Source: JBCBTJ01 sp039818665 | GTDB lineage: Bacteria; Pseudomonadota; Alphaproteobacteria; Caulobacterales; Hyphomonadaceae | Direction: 5' to 3' | Length of the DNA: 35,970 nucleotides | NCBI GenBank assembly: GCA_039818665.1 | Contig: JBCBTJ010000032.1 | Span: 1-35,970, forward strand | Shown: positions 10,963 to 17,960 of the stretch, in pieces | Layout of the letters: each line of letters opens with the position of its first letter | Position numbering within the stretch: position 1 is the first letter of the stretch | Notes under the pieces: model-generated | What the model saw: the letters and a program-made list of their open reading frames with translations, nothing else | Database searches by the model: none | What the model was told of the DNA's origin: nothing | Translations under genes and position numbers: made by a program

Positions 10963-11625
10963 CTAGAGCCCGGCTTTCATGCGCTCCAGCGTCGGCTTGC
11001 GAAGCCCGATCTTGTTCGCCGCATAGGCCGAACCGGCGAGCTCGGCGAGATCGCCAGCCGTCTCTTTCGCCGTCTCGAGCAGCGCCTCCGGCGCGACCAC
11101 CCGATCGAGATAACCAGCCGCGACGGCGTCGTTTGGACTGAACATCTCAGCCTGGATCACGGCTCGGTCGAGATAGCGCGGATCGAGTCGGGCCCGCGGC
11201 AATTCCAGCCCGAATACCGGCAGAGCCATGCCAATCGCGGTTTCGTTCGCGCCGATTTTAAAGTCGCCGTCGACGCCGATCCGCGTGTCGCAGGCCGAGA
11301 GCAAAAACACGCCCATGGCGATGGCATGGCCGGAACAGGCGGCCACGACCGGCTGCGGATGGGAATAGAGCTTGATCAAGAGCTCGCCGCCGCGCCGGAC
11401 GAGCGCGTCGCGATCCGCCTCCGTCGCCTCGCGCATGATCGACAAGTCGAATCCCGCTGAGAACCGCCCGGGCCGGCCGACAAGCACCATGGCGTCCGCC
11501 TCGCCGGCGACCTTTTTCAGCGCCTTCTCCAGGCCGTCCAACAGCTCGTGGTTCACGGCGTTCGCTTTGCCGTCGTCCATGAAGACGACGCCCACGCGGT
11601 CTTCGATCTTGACGGAAACGCTCAT
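10963..11625 (-). CDS. Crotonase / enoyl-CoA hydratase family protein
   Basis: This 220-residue protein has the crotonase fold: the oxyanion-hole segment RFSAGFDLSIM, then VAACSGHAIAMGVFLLSACDTRIG and the ANETAIGMALP stretch. Compared with rat enoyl-CoA hydratase, the second catalytic Glu (164) is kept in NETAIG, but the position of the first (144, in GGGCELAMMCD) falls on a hydrophobic residue in AMGVFLLSACD. It may therefore catalyse another crotonase reaction, such as isomerisation or hydrolysis, rather than standard hydration. The ATG at 11625 (MSVSVKIED) follows GGAGGAG with a short spacer and is preferred to the frame start at 11679. Role in acyl-CoA metabolism is inferred from the family. 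Confidence 0.9.
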   Translation of the reverse strand: MSVSVKIEDRVGVVFMDDGKANAVNHELLDGLEKALKKVAGEADAMVLVGRPGRFSAGFDLSIMREATEADRDALVRRGGELLIKLYSHPQPVVAACSGHAIAMGVFLLSACDTRIGVDGDFKIGANETAIGMALPVFGLELPRARLDPRYLDRAVIQAEMFSPNDAVAAGYLDRVVAPEALLETAKETAGDLAELAGSAYAANKIGLRKPTLERMKAGL

Positions 11626-11771
11626 TTCGCTCCTCCAGATTCGTTCGGCGCAGACCATGCGCGGCTGTCCGCCTGTCAATCAACCCTGCGATAGTCCGGC
11701 GCCAGCCCTATCCGCCGCCATCTCGCAAGGCTGTGATAGGCGGCCTGCGAAACTCGTCCTAGATAAAGCGC

Positions 11772-12515
11772 ATGGCCATTCAGTCGGATATCTCCAGCGC
11801 CATGCGCGACAAGGTCGAGCTGATCTCGGCCGCAGCCGCCTGCCGCGCATCCGACGCGCCGGAGTCGGAAACGCTGTCGCATCTCGGCTTGCCCGACACC
11901 GCGCTCAACGCCGCGCGAACGGGACTAGAGGCTGGCTCAGCGCTTAGCGAAACCGGGCCCACGGCGGACGCGCTGTTCGAGCGCGACGCCGACGGCTTCA
12001 TTTCAGCGCTCGCTGTAATTCTCGTGCCGGGCGAATGGCGCCGAAAACGCCGCATCGCAGCCGTCGCGCGGCCCTTCGCGTTCGTCACCACATTGAGAAA
12101 GCGCGAACGGGTCTCTGTTGTCGCGCCGGCTCAGTTTGAAACTGATTTCGCCTCCATCCCGATCTGGGCCCGCTGGCTGATCTCACCCTTCGGCCGCCAC
12201 GCCGAGGCCGCCGTCATCCATGACTGGCTCTACGCCATTGGCGACCGCAGCGAGCGCGGCGGACGACGCCGCGCCGACGCGGTGTTCCGCGCCGCACTGA
12301 AGGAAATGGGCGTCGGCTTTCTCTTTCGATCGGTGTTGCATTGGTCCGTCCGCATCGGCGGCGGCAACGGGTTCGGGAAACCCGGCGGGTTGAAGCTTCG
12401 ACGTCTGAGCGACCTGGAACCGCTGCCCCCGCCGAACGACAAAACGCCCTTCGCCGGCACTTTGGCGCTCAAAGAGATCCCGAAAGCACGGCGCGGAAAA
12501 TCCGCCACCGCTTGA
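11772..12515 (+). CDS. DUF1353 domain protein, phage-related
   Basis: Residues ~75-200 of this 247-residue protein match the DUF1353 pattern: FETDFASIP (122-130), a small hydrophobic run, AVIHDWLYAIGD (147-158), RRADAVFRAALKEMGV and a following helix. DUF1353 occurs in tailed-phage and prophage genomes and as stray chromosomal copies; its function is unknown. The N-terminal ~70 residues have no recognisable motif, and translation might start further in, although the ATG at 11772 is reasonable. No other phage gene is nearby, so it is probably a domesticated or leftover copy. Its 3' end overlaps the convergent phytoene-synthase-like gene by 47 bp. Confidence 0.75.
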   Translation: MAIQSDISSAMRDKVELISAAAACRASDAPESETLSHLGLPDTALNAARTGLEAGSALSETGPTADALFERDADGFISALAVILVPGEWRRKRRIAAVARPFAFVTTLRKRERVSVVAPAQFETDFASIPIWARWLISPFGRHAEAAVIHDWLYAIGDRSERGGRRRADAVFRAALKEMGVGFLFRSVLHWSVRIGGGNGFGKPGGLKLRRLSDLEPLPPPNDKTPFAGTLALKEIPKARRGKSATA

Positions 12516-13125
12516 AGAAGGGTCCGGGCGGCGGGCCTGACGCATAGGCGCGGCGCAGGGCCGCGTGAGCAAGCGCCGGCCGCAGGGCTTGCGGGGCTTT
12601 CACCGCCCCTGACGACGGCTCCATCTCCGCGCCCCGCCGCGCCGCGCCATAAGCCGCGCCAAGCGCCTCAGCCTGCGCGCGCCACGGGGCGGCCACCTCA
12701 GGGTCGACCAGCTCCGCCGCCAAACCCATCACGTCCCCGTCCGGCTCACGCGCGCGGTCTTTCGATTCAAACGCGCCTTCATAGGCGTCGATCAGGCCGG
12801 TCAAACGACCGGCAGGCAAACCCGCTTCAGCAATCGCGAGCGCCACATCGTGCTTCCGCACCGGCGCGCCGCCTGCGATTTCCTCCAAAGCCTCACGCCA
12901 CCATTGGAAGCGGATGGCTCCGAGCGCCGGCTCGCTAACGGCGATCCGGACGCGCGCCAGTTCGTAGACAAACGCATAAAGCGCGATCAGGGCGCGACGT
13001 TGCGGGGCCGGCGCGTAGCGGCTCGACAGCCAGCGGTCTTCGTCCACCCGTTTCAAGCGCGCGTCGATCTCGTCCCAGGCGGCCGGCGCGGCAGTTCGAT
13101 CCACCCCCTCGATCATCGCGACCAT
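12469..13125 (-). CDS. Squalene/phytoene synthase-like protein
   Basis: The 218-residue product has the all-helical trans-prenyltransferase pattern RYAPAPQRRALIALYAFVYELARVR followed by GAIRFQWWREALEEI, which places it in the squalene/phytoene synthase family, closest in feel to the NDUFAF6-like branch. The Asp-rich metal motifs expected of real synthases (DxxxD) are not evident: the first is represented by YAFVYELAR and the second is poorly kept in LIDAYEGAFE. It may thus have a non-enzymatic or complex-I assembly role rather than carotenoid or hopanoid synthesis. The ATG at 13125 or 13116 is chosen because the longer frame (to 13233) would overlap sodB, 54 nt away. The 3' end overlaps the DUF1353 gene. 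Confidence 0.8.
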   Translation of the reverse strand: MVAMIEGVDRTAAPAAWDEIDARLKRVDEDRWLSSRYAPAPQRRALIALYAFVYELARVRIAVSEPALGAIRFQWWREALEEIAGGAPVRKHDVALAIAEAGLPAGRLTGLIDAYEGAFESKDRAREPDGDVMGLAAELVDPEVAAPWRAQAEALGAAYGAARRGAEMEPSSGAVKAPQALRPALAHAALRRAYASGPPPGPFFKRWRIFRAVLSGSL

Positions 13126-13179
13126 ATGTGTTTCAAGGCGCTGAGCGCGCCCGCCCAAATAAGCAAGGAGACTACAGAA

Positions 13180-13785
13180 ATGGCTTTTGACCTCCCGGCC
13201 CTGCCTTACGCCCGCGACGGGCTCGCCCCCCACATCTCAGAACAAACCCTGGATTTCCACTACGGCAAACACCACCAGGCCTATGTGACCAACCTCAACA
13301 AGCTGCTGGAAGGCTCGGGCGACGCCGACGCCGCGCTGGAAGACGTGGTCCGCGGCTCCGCCGGCGACCCGGCCAAGGCCGGCGTGTTCAACAACGCCGC
13401 CCAGGTGTGGAACCACACCTTCTATTGGCACTCCATGAAGCCCGGCGGCGGCGGCGCGCCGACCGGCAAAGTCGCCGAACTGATCGATCGCGACTTCGGC
13501 TCCTATGACGCATTCAAAGAACAATTCGCCGCGGCCGGCGCCACGCAGTTCGGCTCAGGCTGGGCCTGGCTCGTCGCCGTCGGCGGCAAGCTGGAGATCC
13601 GCAAAACGCCGAACGCCGAAACCCCGCTCACCGAAGACGGCGTCACGCCGCTGCTGACCATGGATGTATGGGAGCACGCCTATTATCTCGATTACCAAAA
13701 CGCCCGGCCCAAATACATCGAGACGTTCCTAGGCGAACTCGTGAATTGGGACTTTGCGAATCAGAATCTGGCGGACGCGTCTTAA
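13180..13785 (+). CDS. sodB: Superoxide dismutase (Fe type)
   Basis: This 201-residue enzyme turns superoxide into hydrogen peroxide and oxygen. Metal ligands are visible: H27 in FHYGKHHQAYV, His in QVWNHTFYWHSM, and Asp and His in DVWEHAYYLDYQN. The Gln in GATQFGSGWAWL and the NNAAQVWNHTFYW block favour iron over manganese. There is no signal peptide, so it is cytosolic. The ATG at 13180 follows AAGGAG at 13165-13170; the much longer open frame to the left is a shadow. An intrinsic terminator follows at 13811-13839. It is divergent from the phytoene-synthase-like gene. Confidence 0.97.
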   Translation: MAFDLPALPYARDGLAPHISEQTLDFHYGKHHQAYVTNLNKLLEGSGDADAALEDVVRGSAGDPAKAGVFNNAAQVWNHTFYWHSMKPGGGGAPTGKVAELIDRDFGSYDAFKEQFAAAGATQFGSGWAWLVAVGGKLEIRKTPNAETPLTEDGVTPLLTMDVWEHAYYLDYQNARPKYIETFLGELVNWDFANQNLADAS

Positions 13786-13810
13786 GCCGCCCGCCTCAGT
13801 CTATTCAAAG

Positions 13811-13839
13811 ACAAAGCCCGCCGGTTCGGCGGGCTTTGT
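13811..13839 (+). terminator. Intrinsic terminator of sodB
   Basis: A perfect 12-bp stem, ACAAAGCCCGCC and GGCGGGCTTTGT, closes a 5-nt loop GGTTC, starting 25 nt after the sodB stop. A few T residues follow. It is nearly symmetrical (A-run on the left, T-run on the right). It is the only clear intrinsic terminator seen in the window. Confidence 0.88.
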
Positions 13840-13915
13840 TGGTTTCGAGGACAATTATTCTGCGCCGCCGCCTTTTCCGCCGCCGCGTTCTCCTGTAAGG
13901 GCCCCTTTATGTTCT

Positions 13916-13935
13916 CCGGGCTTGGATTCGCCCGG
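13916..13935 (+). promoter_or_regulatory. Small hairpin in the helicase leader
   Basis: CCGGGC (13916-13921) and GCCCGG (13930-13935) form a 6-bp stem with an 8-nt loop, 56 nt before the TTG start of the DEAD-box helicase. It has no T-tract, so it is not a terminator. Leader structures are known to control some RNA helicase genes; here that is only a possibility. Confidence 0.3.
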
Positions 13936-13991
13936 CATGGCCGCAGGGAGGCGGTCCGGGCTCAACCTCCAACGCTCTAGAAAGACAAAGT

Positions 13992-15392
13992 TTGACTGAC
14001 ATAAAATTCGACGATCTCGGCCTTGGGCCGAAACTGCTGCAAGCCGTCCACGAAGCCGGCTACGACACGCCCACACCCATTCAAGCCGAAGCCATCCCCC
14101 ATGTGGCGATGGGCGGCGATGTCACAGGCATCGCGCAAACCGGCACCGGCAAGACCGCGGCCTTCGTGCTGCCGATGATCGAGCGGCTGTCCAAAGGGCG
14201 GGCCCGGGCGCGCATGCCGCGTTCGCTGATCCTCGCGCCGACGCGCGAACTCGCCGCCCAGGTGGCGGAGAATTTCGAGAAATACGGCAAGCACCTCAAG
14301 CTCACCATGGCGCTCCTGATCGGGGGCGTTTCTTTTAAGGAGCAGGAGAAGCTGCTCATGGCCGGCGTCGACGTTCTGATCGCCACGCCCGGCCGCATGA
14401 TCGACCAATTCGAGCGGGGCAAGATCCTGCTCACCGGGATCGAGATCCTGGTGATCGACGAAGCCGACCGCATGCTCGACATGGGCTTCATTCCGGACAT
14501 CGAGAAGATTTGCGGCCTCTTGCCGCCGAAGCGCCAGACCATGCTCTTCTCGGCGACCATGCCGCCGGAGATCGCCAAGCTCGCCAAGACCTTCCAAAAG
14601 GATCCGAAGCGCATCGAGGTCTCAAGGCCCGCGCAGACGGCTGAAACGATCACCCAGCGCGTGGTGAAGATCGCCACCGACGACGCCAAAGCCCGCCGCC
14701 ACGCCCTGCGCGAAGTGATCAGCGCTTGCGAGGTGAAGAACGGCATCGTCTTCTGCAATCGCAAACGCGAAGTCGATGTGGTCACCAAATCGCTGACCAA
14801 GCACGGCTTCGATGCGGCCGCGATCCATGGCGACCTGCCGCAGGCCTATCGAACGCAAACGCTGGACAAGTTCCGCTCCGGCGAGCTGAAGCTGCTTATC
14901 GCGTCCGACGTCGCCGCCCGCGGGCTCGACATCCCAGACGTGACCCACATCTTCAATTTCGCCCCGCCGCCGAAGGACGAGGACTATGTCCACCGGATCG
15001 GCCGCACCGGCCGGGCCGGGCGCACCGGCGAGAGCTACACGATCGTCTCGCCCGAGGACGAAAAGGCCTGGGCTCAGGTCCTCAAGATGATCAAGAAGGA
15101 CGTCGAGGACTTCAAACCCGAAGGCCTGGACGAAGCGCTCGCTGATCTGCCGCCGGATACAGCCGGGCGGCGCGGACGCGGCCGGAGCCGTGGAAAGCCA
15201 GACGAGGGCGAACGCCGTGGCCGCGGCCGCCGCCGGGAAGCGCCCGCCGAAACAGCCGCTGAGCCCCAGGAAGAACGCCGCCCTCGTCGCAGCCGCCGGC
15301 GCGAAGAAGAGGCCTCAGACTCCCTGCCGCCGGCGAAGGACGGGGTGTCGGGCTTCGGCGACCATGTGCCGGACTTCATGCAGGCCCGCTAA
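13992..15392 (+). CDS. rhlE: DEAD-box ATP-dependent RNA helicase (RhlE type)
   Basis: The 466-residue protein has the full DEAD-box set in order: Q motif with TPIQAEAIP, motif I AQTGTGKT, PTRELAAQ, GG, TPGR, motif II DEAD in VIDEADRMLDMGF, motif III SAT, then GIVFCNRKREVDVV, DVAARGLDIPDV and motif VI HRIGRTGRAGRTG. A basic Arg/Gly/Glu tail follows and ends FGDHVPDFMQAR, as in alphaproteobacterial RhlE proteins. It remodels RNA, typically in ribosome assembly or RNA decay. The start must be TTG at 13992 (MTDIKFDDLGL); no in-frame ATG or GTG fits and the ribosome binding site is weak. Its stop lies 3 nt from that of the convergent TIR gene. Confidence 0.92.
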   Translation: MTDIKFDDLGLGPKLLQAVHEAGYDTPTPIQAEAIPHVAMGGDVTGIAQTGTGKTAAFVLPMIERLSKGRARARMPRSLILAPTRELAAQVAENFEKYGKHLKLTMALLIGGVSFKEQEKLLMAGVDVLIATPGRMIDQFERGKILLTGIEILVIDEADRMLDMGFIPDIEKICGLLPPKRQTMLFSATMPPEIAKLAKTFQKDPKRIEVSRPAQTAETITQRVVKIATDDAKARRHALREVISACEVKNGIVFCNRKREVDVVTKSLTKHGFDAAAIHGDLPQAYRTQTLDKFRSGELKLLIASDVAARGLDIPDVTHIFNFAPPPKDEDYVHRIGRTGRAGRTGESYTIVSPEDEKAWAQVLKMIKKDVEDFKPEGLDEALADLPPDTAGRRGRGRSRGKPDEGERRGRGRRREAPAETAAEPQEERRPRRSRRREEEASDSLPPAKDGVSGFGDHVPDFMQAR

Positions 15393-15395
15393 GGC

Positions 15396-16820
15396 CTAGC
15401 CCCACTTCCGATCGTCAAAGCCCCAATTGAGCATGCGCCAAAGGGTGAGGACGTACCAAATCCCGATCGCGACCTTCCCTGCGTCCGACATCCACATATT
15501 CGCGCCATGGAACGCCGCGTCGAGCAGATCCGGCGGCCGGATCCCGTTCCCGCGCGTCATAGGCGACAGGGCGTGGAAAGCGAGTGCGAGCGGCGCGTAG
15601 GCGAGCAGCTTGACCCAAGCGCGCCAGGGAATCCGGAACAGGACGGCGAGTAGGAAGAAACCTGCGAAAGCCGCCGCCGCGAGGCGGGCGAGGAAGATGG
15701 GGCCGGGCAAAGCATCGCCGAAATACTCGACCGCGACGAGCAAGCCATAGCCGACCGCCGCCAAGATGGCGTCTCGGAACACGAGACCGCGCACTTTCGC
15801 CGCTTTGCGCTTTGTATCGGCGACCGCGTGCTCGGCTTTAAGTCTGTCGACGCGCTCATATTCGGCGATCTCAGCGTCGAGTTCGGCTTGGGCCTGGTTC
15901 GCCCGATCCAACGCCTGCTGGCGCGCGGCCTCGAGCGCGGGAAATATCGCCGGATGCTGGAAACTCTCCAGGGCGTAGGGAACGTCCTGGGCGACCGATT
16001 CCCAGGCAGCCAACGCCTCGAGGCGGCGCCCGGCTTCGGCGGCCTGCGTTTCCTCTCCGTGCAGGCTGAGAAAGTGCTGATAGTCCGACGCCCCGATCGA
16101 GTGTTCGATCTTCGCCCAGTATTCCGCCGCCGAAGCCCGCCCCTGGGCGACCGTCTCCTTGCGATACTTCGCATGCTGGCTCAGCGCGTTGAACGGGCCC
16201 GTTAGGACAAACGCGCCGATCGCCTCCGGGTCCCGTTGGTCGATCCCGGCCCAAGCCCGGAGGTCTTCCAAATGCTCATTGGCCGGCTTGGCGAGCGGCG
16301 TGTCGCCATATTGGGCGAGGAATTGTTCATAGTCGCCGGGCTCAAGCGAAGTGTTGATCGCGAGCCACGCGTTTTGCGCCCGTGAATTCGATGCGACGAC
16401 CAGCTTCTCGGCCGCCGCGGCGATATCTTCACCCGCCATGACGCGCCGCACGCCGTCGACCAACGCCGTCCAGCGCGGGTCATGTTCGTCGCCCGTCCAG
16501 CCGATCAGATCGAAGGCCTGGGTCTGGCTGAAGCCGAGCGGCGGCACGACGTCTTCAATCCGAGCTTCGACCAGTTTTTTCAGCGCCCGGCCGCGTTCGC
16601 TTTCGCTGATCACGAAGTCCGACGCCAAAGCGTTGGCGGACCACAACACGATCACGCATTCGGCCGCTTCCAGCTCCCGCTCAATCGTCTTGCGCCAATC
16701 CGAGCCCGGCGCGATCTCGCGGTCGAACCAAGTCGTCAGCCCGGCCGCCGACAAGCGCGCCGAGACGGTTTCCACCGCCGTCCGGTCCTTCTTCGAATAA
16801 GATATGAAGATCTGCGCCAT
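15396..16820 (-). CDS. TIR-domain protein with C-terminal membrane domain
   Basis: The 474-residue product starts with a TIR domain (about 2-135): MAQIFISYSKKDR, TTWFDREIAPGSDWRKTIE, CVIVLWSANALASDFVISE. E73 sits where the catalytic glutamate of NAD-cleaving TIR domains lies (SxWCxxE-like SDFVISE). Next come two similar ~35-residue helical segments, DYEQFLAQYGDTPLAKPANEH and DYQHFLSLHGEETQAAEAG, each running on to a Leu-rich helix and AW. A charged coiled-coil-like stretch (about 305-345) and about four hydrophobic helices to the end follow. The frame begins at 16847, but the ATG at 16820 fits the TIR start. It is a lone gene; defence or signalling is inferred from the domain, not shown. Confidence 0.85.
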   Translation of the reverse strand: MAQIFISYSKKDRTAVETVSARLSAAGLTTWFDREIAPGSDWRKTIERELEAAECVIVLWSANALASDFVISESERGRALKKLVEARIEDVVPPLGFSQTQAFDLIGWTGDEHDPRWTALVDGVRRVMAGEDIAAAAEKLVVASNSRAQNAWLAINTSLEPGDYEQFLAQYGDTPLAKPANEHLEDLRAWAGIDQRDPEAIGAFVLTGPFNALSQHAKYRKETVAQGRASAAEYWAKIEHSIGASDYQHFLSLHGEETQAAEAGRRLEALAAWESVAQDVPYALESFQHPAIFPALEAARQQALDRANQAQAELDAEIAEYERVDRLKAEHAVADTKRKAAKVRGLVFRDAILAAVGYGLLVAVEYFGDALPGPIFLARLAAAAFAGFFLLAVLFRIPWRAWVKLLAYAPLALAFHALSPMTRGNGIRPPDLLDAAFHGANMWMSDAGKVAIGIWYVLTLWRMLNWGFDDRKWG

Positions 16821-17001
16821 GCGCCGGTCCCGCGTCCCCAAGCGCAAAATATCCCATGCGGCCGCAAGGCGACAAGCGCGGACCGAACGCGGCGCCTGAG
16901 AACTTTATGTGACCGCGACAAAACGGAGGGCTCGCCCCCGAACCGCCGAGCGCGACCAAGATGGGTTCGGAAGCGAGCCGGCCAAGCTATTCGAGCCCGG
17001 C

Positions 17002-17385
17002 TTAAGCGTAACTCACGACCTCGAATTCAATGCCGTCCGCGTCATTGAAGTAGAAGCGGCGCCCGGGCTCGTAGTCCATATGGTTGAAGGTCTCGAAGCC
17101 CGCCTCCGTCACCCGCGCTTCGGCCGCCTCAAGATCGTCGACCAGCACGCCCACATAGTTGAGCCCGCCCTTCACGGCATAGTTCGATTGGTTCGGCGCC
17201 TCGGCATCGCCCGGAGAATACACCGCGAGATACGCATCGTCCGTTCCGACATGCACCGTATGGCCGCCGCTCATGGACGGGCCTTCCCAACGTATCTTCC
17301 AACCGAACAGGCGTACGAGCTGGTCCGCCGTGCGCTTCGGGTCTGCGACCGTGAGGTTCACATGCTCCAAGATTCCTTGGCTCAT
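17002..17385 (-). CDS. VOC family (glyoxalase/bleomycin-resistance) protein
   Basis: This 127-residue protein is a vicinal-oxygen-chelate fold: LEHVNLTVADPKRTADQLVRLF at the start, a central GGHTVHVGTDDAYLAVYSP strand pair, GLNYVGVLVDDLEAAEARV beginning the second half, and RRFYFNDADGIEFEVVSYA at the end. Potential metal ligands are His8, a His in GGHTVHV and the Glu in IEFEVV. Members include glyoxalase I, dioxygenases and resistance proteins that bind drugs; the substrate is unknown here. AGGAGA lies 6 nt before the ATG. The gene is divergent from soxR, and its promoter (-35 TAGACC, -10 TACAAA) holds a SoxR box in a 19-bp spacer, so it is very likely a SoxR-activated gene. Confidence 0.9.
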   Translation of the reverse strand: MSQGILEHVNLTVADPKRTADQLVRLFGWKIRWEGPSMSGGHTVHVGTDDAYLAVYSPGDAEAPNQSNYAVKGGLNYVGVLVDDLEAAEARVTEAGFETFNHMDYEPGRRFYFNDADGIEFEVVSYA

Positions 17386-17434
17386 AATCGTCTCCTTTCT
17401 GAGAATTCAGGACCAAGGCGGGTCCGATTTGAGT

Positions 17435-17465
17435 TTTGTAATTCCTCAACCTAAGTTTAGGTCTA
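17435..17465 (-). promoter_or_regulatory. SoxR-type promoter of the VOC gene
   Basis: On the minus strand TAGACC (17465-17460) and TACAAA (17440-17435) are separated by exactly 19 bp, the long spacer typical of MerR-family activated promoters. The SoxR box fills the spacer. The -10 lies about 50 nt from the VOC ATG. The hexamers are each about four of six matches to consensus. Confidence 0.6.
17444..17461. promoter_or_regulatory. SoxR operator
   Basis: CCTCAACCTAAGTTTAGG matches the SoxR consensus CCTCAAGTTAACTTGAGG at 14 of 18 positions. A perfect 14-bp palindrome, ACCTAAGTTTAGGT, sits at 17449-17462. It lies in the divergent gap between soxR and the VOC gene, where SoxR could control both itself and its neighbour. 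Confidence 0.8.
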
Positions 17466-17498
17466 GGTGTTGAAGGATCGAAAGGCCGGAGGCGCGCC

Positions 17499-17960
17499 AT
17501 AAAGAAAATCTCTAGAACCCTGCCCATCGGCGCCTTGGCCAAGCGCACAGGCCTCAGCGTGTCGGCGATCCGCTTCTATGAAGCCCAAGGCTTGGTGAGC
17601 CCCGAACGCAACGCCGGCGGCCAGCGCCGGTTCGAGCGCGCCGATATCCGCCGGCTCTCCTTCATCCTGATCGCACAGCAGCTCGGCTTCACGTTGGATG
17701 AGATCAAAACCCGCCTCGCCGCACTGCCTCAAAACCGAACGCCGACAGCCCAAGACTGGGAAACGATGAGCCGCGATTTCCGCGCCGTGCTCGACGCGCG
17801 CATCGTCGGCCTCACCCGCCTGCGCGACCGCCTCTCCGGCTGCATCGGCTGCGGCTGCCTCTCGCTGGAGAAGTGCGAGCTCTACAATCCGGAGGACCGC
17901 GCAGGGCTGAGGGGGTCGGGGCCGCGCTTTATCATCGGCGACGACGCTGAGGCTTCCTAA
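17499..17960 (+). CDS. soxR: Redox-sensitive transcriptional activator SoxR
   Basis: SoxR is a MerR-family activator whose [2Fe-2S] cluster senses redox-cycling compounds. The N-terminal winged helix shows LPIGALAKRTGLSVSAIRFYE and RRFERADIRRLSFI, then a dimer helix and the cluster motif CIGCGCLSLEKC (Cys-x2-Cys-x-Cys-x5-Cys). The only standard start in frame is TTG at 17535, which would cut into helix 1 of the DNA-binding domain and has no ribosome binding site. GGAGG at 17488-17492 is instead spaced 6 nt from an ATA at 17499, giving 153 residues, about the E. coli length (154). I therefore place the start at ATA, with moderate certainty; CTG at 17520 is another option. Its stop overlaps the convergent esterase gene by 4 nt. 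Confidence 0.88.
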   Translation: MKKISRTLPIGALAKRTGLSVSAIRFYEAQGLVSPERNAGGQRRFERADIRRLSFILIAQQLGFTLDEIKTRLAALPQNRTPTAQDWETMSRDFRAVLDARIVGLTRLRDRLSGCIGCGCLSLEKCELYNPEDRAGLRGSGPRFIIGDDAEAS

